DNA of 8,480 bases from Methanosarcinales archaeon (lineage in GTDB: Archaea; Halobacteriota; Syntropharchaeia; Alkanophagales; Methanospirareceae): the NCBI GenBank assembly GCA_016649585.1, contig JAENXH010000043.1:1-8480 (forward strand), written 5' to 3'. Below, piece by piece: positions 1 through 6,504 of this stretch (positions are counted from its first letter, which is position 1; each line of letters starts with the position of its first letter). The position numbers and the translations under genes were made by a program. Under the pieces are notes generated by a model. That model saw only the letters and a list, made by a program, of their open reading frames with translations. It had not been told where the DNA came from and searched no databases.

Positions 1-543
1 ATGAGTGAAGTGGTGATGCAAGAAGTGTTGGATTCGTTAGCGAAAATAGGGAAGCAATGGGGTTTAGGAGGCGAATCGGTGGGGCGTGTCTGGGGGTTTT
101 TGCTCTTCAAGTCCTGTCCGGTAACGCAGAAGGAGATTGAAGAAGGCACGGGCTACAGCCGGGGATTGATCAGCCGATGTTTGATGGAACTGAAAAAGAT
201 GCTGCTGCTTGAAGTTAGTAGAGAGGGAAATGAGAATCTTTATTCTATTAATACCTCCTTAACTGAGGGGTTTGACGAACTCTTGAAGCGTTTTCTTACC
301 GCTAAGATCACTCCAATGATTGAGTTGCTATCCGGAACTGCAGATAAAATCGAAGATGCAAAAGTGAGAGAGACCTTCCTCGCACTACTGCGCGAATACA
401 AGAAATTGAAACTCGCTGTGCTCATCTTCTCCAGAGTGATGGATGATATAAATATAAATGAGATAGTGGAAGAGACAGGGGACATAGAAGATTATGTGAA
501 AAAAATTGATTGCAAAGGAGGTAATAAAGATGGAAACGAGTAA
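1..543 (+). CDS. GbsR/MarR-type winged-helix transcriptional regulator
   Basis: The 180-residue protein looks like a cytoplasmic DNA-binding regulator. Residues about 8-35 (KIGKQWGLGGESVGRVWGFL) match the GbsR-type start, where a helix ending in G-R-x-W-G-x-L precedes the HTH. Residues about 40-70 form the HTH, with the recognition-helix pattern GYSRGLISRCLMEL, followed by a short wing (EVSREGNENLYSI). Residues about 85-165 are predicted helical and probably dimerise. The gene overlaps the next one by 14 bp and heads a five-gene set containing an RND exporter, so control of that exporter is the natural inference; the ligand is unknown. The window begins exactly at this ATG, so the true start could lie upstream and neither promoter nor ribosome site is visible. 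A MarR-like regulator of another subfamily is the main alternative. Confidence 0.8.
   Translation: MSEVVMQEVLDSLAKIGKQWGLGGESVGRVWGFLLFKSCPVTQKEIEEGTGYSRGLISRCLMELKKMLLLEVSREGNENLYSINTSLTEGFDELLKRFLTAKITPMIELLSGTADKIEDAKVRETFLALLREYKKLKLAVLIFSRVMDDININEIVEETGDIEDYVKKIDCKGGNKDGNE
514..522 (+). promoter_or_regulatory. Shine-Dalgarno site deciding the start of the secreted protein
   Basis: AAAGGAGGT lies 7 nt before the ATG at 530, inside the last codons of the regulator gene. It is close to a full anti-SD match. It favours ATG 530 over the TTG at 506, which has no such site. Its position inside the upstream gene suggests translational coupling. Confidence 0.8.
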
Positions 544-1843
544 AAGGGATAAAAATAAGAACAGGAGGAAAAAGCCGATTTCGCGCTGCGCACTGGGCAT
601 AGTGCTCATCTTCGTGCTTTTTTCTCCTTTTTCTTCCTTACCTTTCCCGTCCTTTGTCCCTACTGGTGCGGCGGCTTTCTCTTCTGTTGCCATAGATGTA
701 CCGCCTACCGAGTTCAGTCCTGGTGATACGAGCGAGGTTATCGTGACGGTGAAGAACAATGGAGGTAGAGATGCAAAGGATGTTAGATTGGCATTTCAAG
801 GAACCGAAGTTTTATCGCCTGTGGGGCCGACAGTGTACCACATAAACACGCTGAACTCGTGGAGTTCGAAAGAAGTGAAAATTACCATTCATGTAAAAGA
901 AGAAGCACCTAATGGCGTTTATTCCATTCCTGTGAACTGTTCGTGGCGGGAATATTATTTCGATCCTTCGGTAGGCTATGTAACAGGTCCTGAGCAAACC
1001 GTTGAATTAGGGCTATCGTTTATCGTAAGGGGAAGTGTTGTGATAAACGTCGGTGATGTGACCACTGACCCGACGGACATACGACCGGGAGACGAGAACG
1101 TTGAGATACGCGCAGTCGTAGAAAACAGTGGCGAAGCAGCGGCAAAGGATATAGAAGCAAACTTGCTCTCCAACGATGATACCTTTAAACCGTCCTGGTC
1201 TGGCACAGACCGTTCATACCTCGGCAGATTAAATTCGGGCGAAAAGGGCGAAGCGGTATTCCATATTGACATCGCGGAGAACATAGAATCTGGTAAACAC
1301 AGCATACCTCTACGGATAACCTACAAGGATACAAATGGCGTGGAATACGAGGTGCTGCGTGAGGTAACGATACTGGTGAAGCCAAAACCGGACTTCGAGA
1401 TCGTTTCTTATTATACGGAACCCGAGAGCCTGAGCGCTGCGGATACGGGCGTGGTACTGCATGTAACGGTACTGAATATCGGCTCAGAGAAGGCGGAATC
1501 GGCGAGCGTGCGAATGACGGGCGAGGCGGATGTGCCGTTCGACTACGACGTAAAGAGCGATTTTGTGGGTAATTTGGCGATTGGCGAAGAGGGTGAAGCG
1601 ATACTGAAGTTCGGTGTAGATGAAGATGCAGTGCCGAAAGTATATCCATTAGGCATAGAGATACGATGTACCGGAGACCGTGACATCGGCGATGATAATG
1701 TGTATGTCTTTAACAAGGAGATCAAAGTGGAAGTATCTTCAAGCAGTTCCCAGCAGGACGGCTTTTCGGTGCCCGGGTTTGAGGTTTTGTTCTCCCTGCT
1801 CGCACTGCTTTTCGTCTTTGTAAGTAAAAGAAAAGGAGTGTAA
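530..1843 (+). CDS. Secreted repeat-domain surface protein (COG1361/CARDB type) with PGF-CTERM-like tail
   Basis: This 437-residue protein has a basic N-terminus (1-19), a hydrophobic core (about 20-36) and an Ala-rich cleavage-like region near 47-50, so it is very likely exported. Three similar beta-sandwich repeats follow, starting near residues 52, 169 and 288. Each has a P-x-(D/E)-x-x-x-G-D-type opening followed by V-x-N-x-G, as in CARDB/NEW3 and COG1361 S-layer-like domains. After a Ser/Gln linker (402-409), residues 415-437 read PGF, then a hydrophobic stretch, then K-R-K: the three-part architecture of archaeosortase PGF-CTERM sorting tails. The protein would then be anchored at the outer face of the membrane. 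There is one N-x-S sequon at N136. COG1361-type proteins commonly sit beside RND exporters in archaea, so an extracytoplasmic accessory role is inferred; substrate binding is not shown. Confidence 0.82.
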   Translation: METSKRDKNKNRRKKPISRCALGIVLIFVLFSPFSSLPFPSFVPTGAAAFSSVAIDVPPTEFSPGDTSEVIVTVKNNGGRDAKDVRLAFQGTEVLSPVGPTVYHINTLNSWSSKEVKITIHVKEEAPNGVYSIPVNCSWREYYFDPSVGYVTGPEQTVELGLSFIVRGSVVINVGDVTTDPTDIRPGDENVEIRAVVENSGEAAAKDIEANLLSNDDTFKPSWSGTDRSYLGRLNSGEKGEAVFHIDIAENIESGKHSIPLRITYKDTNGVEYEVLREVTILVKPKPDFEIVSYYTEPESLSAADTGVVLHVTVLNIGSEKAESASVRMTGEADVPFDYDVKSDFVGNLAIGEEGEAILKFGVDEDAVPKVYPLGIEIRCTGDRDIGDDNVYVFNKEIKVEVSSSSSQQDGFSVPGFEVLFSLLALLFVFVSKRKGV

Positions 1844-1905
1844 AATCCTCATCAATCAAGTTAACGTTATGATTTTTAGAGCGGGATAGTGAAGGGGTTA
1901 ACGGA
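1844..1905 (+). promoter_or_regulatory. 62-bp gap before the RND genes, with repeated GTTAACG and an SD site
   Basis: This is the only sizeable gap between the first four genes. GTTAACG occurs at 1860-1866 and 1897-1903, each containing the palindrome GTTAAC. GAAGGGGT (1891-1898) lies 7 nt before the ATG at 1906 and is the likely ribosome site. No convincing TATA box or hairpin is visible, so an internal promoter or operator is only a possibility. Confidence 0.3.
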
Positions 1906-3090
1906 ATGGCGCTAAAAGGGAAGATAAGTGTGGAAAGAGCATTGGAGCTGCTGGCTTCTTTTCAATACCGGCATTATAAAAAGATAATCGTAGCGGCGCT
2001 GCTCATAACGGTTTTTCTGGGCTACGGCATGACGCTCCTGCAATTCCAGGGTGATCTGACGAAGGAAATGCCGCAGGACGTGCCGGTGTTCGAGTTAGCG
2101 GACAAGCTTGCAAGCACATTCAAAGGCGAAGAATTCATGATCATCGTGGTTTCGTTAGATGAAGAGACGGGGGCAAAGGACCTCCCAAGAGACGTGCGGG
2201 ACCCACGCGTAATCCAATCAGTGGTTGAGCTGCACGAACGACTGGAAGCAGAACCGTCAATTGAAGGCGTTCGGTCTATTGCTCCTGTTTTTCCAAACGG
2301 CGTGCCCGATGACATCGAGGGAGTAAAGGAGGTTGTCGCTTCCACTCCTGGAGCAGGACAGTTCTTCAATCGCGACTACAGTATTATGCTGGTCTATGCG
2401 GATACCGCGGTAGGCACGGATGAAGAGAAGGTGACTGAGATAACCGATATAATGCAAAAGGATACTGAAGCGATTACGAAGCCTGCGGGGGTAACCTATA
2501 AGATAGCGGGTATCGCGCCGATTATCGTTGAAATTGTAAGGCTGCTCAAAGGAGACATTGTACTCACGACATTCACGGCAGGGTTTGCCATCTTTGCGTT
2601 ACTGGTGGTGCTGGAGCGTTCATTCTCACGGGGCTTTATCGTCTTCCTGCCGTTGATTTTCACAGTCATCTGGACCTTCGGTACCCTGGGGTTACTCGGT
2701 ATAGCGATATCCGTCACCACGGGTGTGATTGGCGCTATCCTTTTGGGTCTCGGTGTTGAATATGGCATTTTCATGGTATCGCGGTATTATGAAGAACGTC
2801 AAAAGTACGAACCAGCGGAATCACTAAAGATTGCGGTCTCTAACATCGGCGCATCAACATTTGGCTCTGCGGCGACGACAACCGCGGCTTTCCTTGCCTT
2901 AACGCTGTCCTTAATGCCAATGATTCAGCACCTCGGGCAGACTCTGGCTTTCGGTATTACATACTGCTGGATTGCTGCCTCGGTTGTTAACCCCTGTTTC
3001 ATCCTCCTTGAAGAACAGATAAAATCGAGAAAATTAGCGGAATGGCTCCGCGCGTGGACGAACGGTGAGTGGATGAGAAATGCGCGATAA
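1906..3090 (+). CDS. HAE3-family RND/MMPL exporter, N-terminal half-size subunit
   Basis: At 394 residues this is one complete half of an RND transporter; typical archaeal HAE3 proteins are about twice as long with twelve helices. The order is a cytoplasmic N-terminus, TM1 (about 26-46), a large extracytoplasmic domain (about 47-215), then five helices near 217-236, 243-261, 264-290, 316-336 and 343-367. TM4 carries the family pattern GLGVEYGIFMVSRYYEE, in which E285 sits where HAE3/MmpL proteins usually have Asp in the proton relay. The extracytoplasmic domain contains DVRDPRV at 96-102, and the partner has nearly the same motif at the same depth. The stop codon overlaps the start of the second half by 11 bp, so the two are probably co-translated and form one exporter driven by the ion gradient. 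The substrate is unknown; lipids or hydrophobic compounds are typical for the superfamily. Start ATG 1906 has a good SD site. Confidence 0.87.
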   Translation: MALKGKISVERALELLASFQYRHYKKIIVAALLITVFLGYGMTLLQFQGDLTKEMPQDVPVFELADKLASTFKGEEFMIIVVSLDEETGAKDLPRDVRDPRVIQSVVELHERLEAEPSIEGVRSIAPVFPNGVPDDIEGVKEVVASTPGAGQFFNRDYSIMLVYADTAVGTDEEKVTEITDIMQKDTEAITKPAGVTYKIAGIAPIIVEIVRLLKGDIVLTTFTAGFAIFALLVVLERSFSRGFIVFLPLIFTVIWTFGTLGLLGIAISVTTGVIGAILLGLGVEYGIFMVSRYYEERQKYEPAESLKIAVSNIGASTFGSAATTTAAFLALTLSLMPMIQHLGQTLAFGITYCWIAASVVNPCFILLEEQIKSRKLAEWLRAWTNGEWMRNAR

Positions 3091-4228
3091 ACAGAATGGA
3101 CGGAATAGAGGACTTTTGAAGAAATACGCGGAGTTCGTGGCTTATCGTAGAGTCCTTCTCTTAGCGCTCTTTCTCATCTTCTCGCTCGTTATGGGTTATT
3201 ACGCATCCTTGATGCCAACCGTGGGAATGTCGCAAGAGGACATGCTTCCGGATGATGTGGAGGTAATAGAGACGCTTGCGCTGGTCTCTGACCAGTTTGC
3301 GGGCACCTTTTCCAGCTCAACGATAATCGTGGAGATCGATCCGAGCTATGCGAAATCGAATGAGATCCGTGATGTGAGAGATCCTGAAGTGTTACGGTAT
3401 GTTGATGCGCTCGCTGAGCGTGCAAAGCTCATTTACGGTGTTATCGATGCAAAAAGCGCGGCAGACGTGATAAAAGGCACGAATGGGGGTAAGATACCCA
3501 GTTCCTTGCGGAGTGTGAAGTCGCTGGCGGCGCAGAACGAGCTGATAGAGGAGCAGCTCGGCACGTACATCAGCGATGATTATACGCTCAGTGTGGTGCG
3601 ATTGACGCTGTTGGACGATCTTGATGCGGAGGAGGTCGTTGCAGAATTACGTGAAGTGATACGAGTCGAGCAGCCGCCGGGCGTGACGGTGGAGATCTCC
3701 GGCGGTCCTGTGGAAGACATAACGATGCAGGAACTCGCGGCGGGGACGTTGCAAACAACCTCCATGATCAGTTTGGCACTGATCATAATCATTCTCATCA
3801 TTCTCTTTGTCTCGATAAAATACGGACTCATTCCGTTAGTCACCATTCTCCTCGGTACGGTATGGGCCTACGGGGTACTGTATTTAATAGGATTCAAGGT
3901 GACAGCGATGACATCCGGTGCGATGGCGATGATTATGGGTATCGGTATAGATTTCGGGATTCAGGTGACGAAGCGGTTTAGATACGAGCTTCGAACGTAC
4001 GATAAAGAAGAAGCGATGGTGAATACGCTCCAAAACGTCTTCTATCCTATGACCATAACGACAATCGCGGCGGTAACGGGATTCTTGTGCCTTTCACTCG
4101 GCGAACTGCCCATGATGGCAGATATGGGGAAGATGCTGGCAATGGGTGTGTTGTGTTGTATGGTCGCGGCATTAACGGTGGTGCCCGCAGTTCTCGTGCT
4201 GTTGGAGCGGAAAAAGAGGCATGCGTAG
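3080..4228 (+). CDS. HAE3-family RND/MMPL exporter, C-terminal half-size subunit
   Basis: The 382-residue protein has the same layout as its upstream neighbour: TM1 (about 24-44), an extracytoplasmic domain (45-220), then helices near 222-246, 250-270, 275-297, 322-341 and 350-375, and a basic C-terminus. The TM4 pattern GIGIDFGIQVTKRF places D291 at the expected proton-relay position. DVRDPEV at 98-104 mirrors the upstream half. Together the halves total 776 residues, about one normal HAE3 exporter. The ATG at 3080 lies inside the end of the upstream gene. This reading frame is closed by TGA at 3074, so the protein cannot start much earlier. GGTGA at 3064-3068 is a modest ribosome site, and coupling to upstream termination is likely. 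A recent split of a fused ancestor, or a single-base sequence error, are the alternatives to a true two-gene exporter. Confidence 0.87.
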   Translation: MRDKQNGRNRGLLKKYAEFVAYRRVLLLALFLIFSLVMGYYASLMPTVGMSQEDMLPDDVEVIETLALVSDQFAGTFSSSTIIVEIDPSYAKSNEIRDVRDPEVLRYVDALAERAKLIYGVIDAKSAADVIKGTNGGKIPSSLRSVKSLAAQNELIEEQLGTYISDDYTLSVVRLTLLDDLDAEEVVAELREVIRVEQPPGVTVEISGGPVEDITMQELAAGTLQTTSMISLALIIIILIILFVSIKYGLIPLVTILLGTVWAYGVLYLIGFKVTAMTSGAMAMIMGIGIDFGIQVTKRFRYELRTYDKEEAMVNTLQNVFYPMTITTIAAVTGFLCLSLGELPMMADMGKMLAMGVLCCMVAALTVVPAVLVLLERKKRHA

Positions 4229-4245
4229 TGGAGGGACCTAAGAGT

Positions 4246-4253
4246 AAGGAGGG
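4246..4253 (+). promoter_or_regulatory. Shine-Dalgarno site supporting a GTG start for the CBS protein
   Basis: AAGGAGGG ends 9 nt before GTG 4263. The next in-frame start, ATG 4293, has no comparable purine site at a suitable distance, so the GTG is preferred. The result is a Lys-rich ten-residue N-terminal extension. Confidence 0.7.
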
Positions 4254-4262
4254 CGAAAAGAG

Positions 4263-4697
4263 GTGGAAATACCGAAAAAGATTAAGAAGATTATGAATGG
4301 GCACGGTTGGCTTAAGAACGTGACTGTGGCAGATATTATGGAGACGGAGGTTATTACGATCAACGAGGATGCAACATTGAGGGTGTTGGATTCCTGGATC
4401 AAAGAGCATAAGCATCAGGGCTATCCCGTCGTCAATAGCGAGAATAAAACAACCGGTGTTATTTCACTCAAAGATTTGCTGCGCGTAGACAAGGAGAACT
4501 GGGATACCTGTCGAGTTAAGGATCGAATGAGCACCTGCCTCATTTGTGTCAGTCCAGAAGACAGTATCGTCGACGCGGTAGAGAAGATGACGCGAGCGGG
4601 CGTTGGTCGTTTACTCGTCATGGAAGGTGATAGCCTTATAGGCATCATCTCGCGCAGTTCTATTATGGACAAGGTAATAAAAAAGATGGTAACGTAA
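4263..4697 (+). CDS. Stand-alone tandem CBS-domain protein
   Basis: The 144-residue protein is essentially one Bateman module. CBS1 spans about 22-75 (VADIMETEVITI, then GYPVVNSENKTTGVISLKDL). CBS2 spans about 85-140 (VKDRMS, then GRLLVMEGDSLIGIISRSSI). A basic leader at 1-20 contains a H-G-W segment that could contact membrane or partner. There is no enzyme, channel or HTH domain. CBS pairs generally bind adenine nucleotides or S-adenosylmethionine, so this is probably a regulatory subunit or sensor. The gene starts 34 bp after the second RND half on the same strand, so it probably belongs to the exporter operon and might tune transport to energy state (inference). The sequence also resembles CBS modules attached to archaeal site-2-type membrane proteases, but no protease is present here. 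Confidence 0.88.
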   Translation: MEIPKKIKKIMNGHGWLKNVTVADIMETEVITINEDATLRVLDSWIKEHKHQGYPVVNSENKTTGVISLKDLLRVDKENWDTCRVKDRMSTCLICVSPEDSIVDAVEKMTRAGVGRLLVMEGDSLIGIISRSSIMDKVIKKMVT

Positions 4698-4738
4698 CTC
4701 TACAATCATATTTCTGCCGCCGTATTAGCTATGTTCTT
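4698..4738. other. 41-bp convergent gap between the two transcription blocks
   Basis: The + strand exporter operon and the - strand iron-sulfur operon end here face to face. A short T-rich run (TTCTTTT, about 4734-4740) could act as a simple archaeal U-tract terminator for + strand transcripts. There is no stable hairpin and no gene. The terminator reading is weak. Confidence 0.35.
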
Positions 4739-5413
4739 TTATACATTTAGTGTGATGAGGTGATTTATGCGACTGACAAATTCAGCCATCTTTTTATCAA
4801 ACCCCGGTTCTAAAGGAGAAATCCACTCCAAATGGACTCTTTCCGGGTTCATCCCCAGTGTCTCCATAAGTTCTTTTGTTACTCTCACACCCTTTTCTGC
4901 TCTTTCCCGATCACCTTTACCACCAGAACAACAATTTATCACCATAACGCCATCGGCGCCTGATTCAAAGCACCTTAAAATAATGAACGGGTCAGCCTGT
5001 GCCGCACACACTAATCCGATTAATCTCTTCTCCTCCTGCCCCGGTACTTCAAAATCCACTGCCACCGATGGTGGACACAACTCACATGATTCTATGTCTC
5101 TGTCAGAATCAATCGCAGCAAAAACTTGTTCGGCGCGGAGGTATCTTTGAGATAGCGCCCCTGCGGGGCACACGGCTACGCAAGCACCACAACCTTTACA
5201 AGCTATCTCATTTATTGTCACGACACCCTTTTTCTCGTCAAAACTGATGCTTTTGTTCTCACACGCCGCTTCACATACCCTGCATCCGCAACATATATCC
5301 TCATTTACTATGACCGGAAACGCATAATGCCCCTGTAAATCCCCTCCTCCTGTCTCTTTTATTTTTTGCCCTTCAGGCATAACAGAAACCCCTTCAGTTG
5401 TTATCACCGTCAT
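4739..5413 (-). CDS. Dicluster ferredoxin fused to a compact MvhD/FlpD-like domain
   Basis: This 224-residue protein is a probable cytoplasmic electron carrier. Residues 41-51 and 72-82 carry two [4Fe-4S] motifs (C41-x2-C44-x2-C47-x3-C51 and C72-x2-C75-x2-C78-x3-C82-P). They are followed by QRYLRAEQVFAAI, the spacing seen at the C-terminus of HdrA. Residues about 110-215 resemble MvhD/FlpD: C110-E-L-C113 in place of C-N-W-C, VCAAQADPFIILRCF, GADGVMVINCCSGG and PERVHLEWISP. Canonical MvhD has a longer first part and a G-C-H-x-G-D-C-H-like segment; here it is NCCSGGKGD, so the [2Fe-2S] site is altered. No HdrA FAD domain is present. The start 17 bp after the FrhB-family gene indicates one operon, so electrons probably pass from F420H2 through that flavoprotein to this one and on to an unknown partner. 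An SD site supports ATG 5413. Confidence 0.83.
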   Translation of the reverse strand: MTVITTEGVSVMPEGQKIKETGGGDLQGHYAFPVIVNEDICCGCRVCEAACENKSISFDEKKGVVTINEIACKGCGACVAVCPAGALSQRYLRAEQVFAAIDSDRDIESCELCPPSVAVDFEVPGQEEKRLIGLVCAAQADPFIILRCFESGADGVMVINCCSGGKGDRERAEKGVRVTKELMETLGMNPERVHLEWISPLEPGFDKKMAEFVSRINHLITLNV

Positions 5414-5420
5414 TTTAATA

Positions 5421-5428
5421 TCACTCCT
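5421..5428 (-). promoter_or_regulatory. Shine-Dalgarno site for the ferredoxin-FlpD gene
   Basis: Read on the - strand, AGGAGTGA sits 7 nt before ATG 5413, in the 17-bp gap after the FrhB-family stop codon. A second in-frame ATG (residue 12) also follows a GAAGGGG stretch, so the shorter start cannot be excluded, but the first is the better fit. Confidence 0.65.
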
Positions 5429-5430
5429 CT

Positions 5431-6504
5431 CTAATCTAATCTCAAAATAGGCGGGACTTCATCCCCCCATCTTATATTCTCCTTCTTCAAAGATGCATTC
5501 CTGATTATTCCTTCTCTGTCCACATCAGTTGGAACGAAGTCCTCAAGCGAGTTGAAAAGTTCCTCGCCTTTTTTTGACCTTATGATTACGGTAGAAGAAC
5601 AATCGGGTGAGCCAACTGAGCCAACGGAGATGTCCGCCAACCTCGCTGTGAAATCCTCGCAATAGAAACAGTTATTCCTGACCGCATCTTCTAAAGCGGT
5701 GACTTTACATGATTTCTCTTTACCATTACTTCTGACTATATATCGCCCTTTACTTATCTGGACTTTTTCCGCTTCCCCAAGCTCTATTCCAAGCAGCTCC
5801 GTTGTTTTTTCGGAAAGCAGATCGTAATCAAAATTCTCAAGGCAGAACAATCCTATCGCTATTATATCTATCTCTTCAACTTCCTTGAGCATTACGTGCT
5901 GTATTTTCCTCGTGGCTCTTATCTCACAGGGAGTTCCCACAATTGCTATCTTCCTCTTACCCTCTTTTATCGCTTCCCCCATCTTCGACACCATCGGCAC
6001 GGCCACATATTTAGTGCCACTCGCTTCCTTTATTTCTTCAGCAGATCCCGCTATAACTGGTTCTGCTCTGAAGCCGCTTCCTCGGGTCGCAATAATACAG
6101 CAATCAAAAATCCCGCTTTTCAGTCCTGAAAGGAGCAAAGAAGTTACAACCCCTCCGTCTTGCCCTTGCCCCGCTTTCACGCATGAGCCTGCGGTTAATT
6201 TTCGCACAATTCCAAGTTCTTCATCCCTTTTGCCCTCAAGAAAAGCGGCCTCCAGCTCCTGCTCGTTCGTTTCCGTCATCGGGCAGACATCGTAGCAAAT
6301 GCCCGTCTCTCCACATTTAATCACATCCTCATACCCCATGGAGCAATCTTCCACAAGTTCCGGTATTTCCTTGAGAACGATATGTTCACAGAAAGCAGCA
6401 CATGCTCCGCAATAAGTGCAAAAGCCTTTATCAATGACTCTTCTTTTTAGTGCGTCGAAACCCTCGCTTCTTTTAACCAATGGAACAAATATCTCGGACA
6501 ACAT
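5431..6504 (-). CDS. FrhB-family F420-reducing/oxidising iron-sulfur flavoprotein
   Basis: The 357-residue protein belongs to the FrhB/FdhB/FpoF family, whose members bind FAD and exchange a hydride with coenzyme F420. An N-terminal [4Fe-4S] motif is seen at C29-x2-C32-x2-C35-x3-C39. A second cysteine group (C54, C64, C70, C74-P) is irregular. Flavin and F420 core motifs follow in family order: GQDGGVVTSLL (114-124), SGTKYVAVPM (162-171), VGTPCEIRATR (189-199), IGLFCLENFDYD (217-228), then C279-x2-C282 with DFTARLADISVGSVGSPD. Length is normal for the family. The gene is first in a two-gene operon with the ferredoxin-FlpD protein and diverges from ATP synthase subunit I. The physiological direction (F420H2 oxidation or F420 reduction) cannot be read from the sequence. 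No hydrogenase or formate dehydrogenase large subunit is nearby. No SD site precedes ATG 6504; a leaderless mRNA is likely. Confidence 0.9.
   Translation of the reverse strand: MLSEIFVPLVKRSEGFDALKRRVIDKGFCTYCGACAAFCEHIVLKEIPELVEDCSMGYEDVIKCGETGICYDVCPMTETNEQELEAAFLEGKRDEELGIVRKLTAGSCVKAGQGQDGGVVTSLLLSGLKSGIFDCCIIATRGSGFRAEPVIAGSAEEIKEASGTKYVAVPMVSKMGEAIKEGKRKIAIVGTPCEIRATRKIQHVMLKEVEEIDIIAIGLFCLENFDYDLLSEKTTELLGIELGEAEKVQISKGRYIVRSNGKEKSCKVTALEDAVRNNCFYCEDFTARLADISVGSVGSPDCSSTVIIRSKKGEELFNSLEDFVPTDVDREGIIRNASLKKENIRWGDEVPPILRLD

Noticed and set aside
506..529. TTG at 506 as the start of the secreted protein
   Set aside because: It adds eight residues with no ribosome site, whereas ATG 530 has AAAGGAGGT at 7 nt and gives a normal signal peptide.
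385..759. 124-codon open frame on the - strand across the regulator/surface-protein junction
   Set aside because: It is antisense to two well-supported genes, and its sequence is low-complexity with no recognisable domain.
1185..1649. 154-codon open frame on the - strand
   Set aside because: It is the antisense shadow of the repeat domains of the surface protein; its Arg/Pro/Ser-rich translation shows no family features.
3064..3095. Programmed ribosomal frameshift joining the two RND halves
   Set aside because: There is no slippery run or nearby stem-loop. The stop/start overlap with an in-frame ATG is explained by ordinary coupling. A sequence error remains possible.
4087..4296. 69-codon + strand open frame between the second RND half and the CBS gene
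   Set aside because: It lies almost wholly inside the RND gene in another frame and has no ribosome site or domain.
5885..6295. 136-codon + strand open frame
   Set aside because: It is antisense to the FrhB-family gene, whose motifs are complete and in order.
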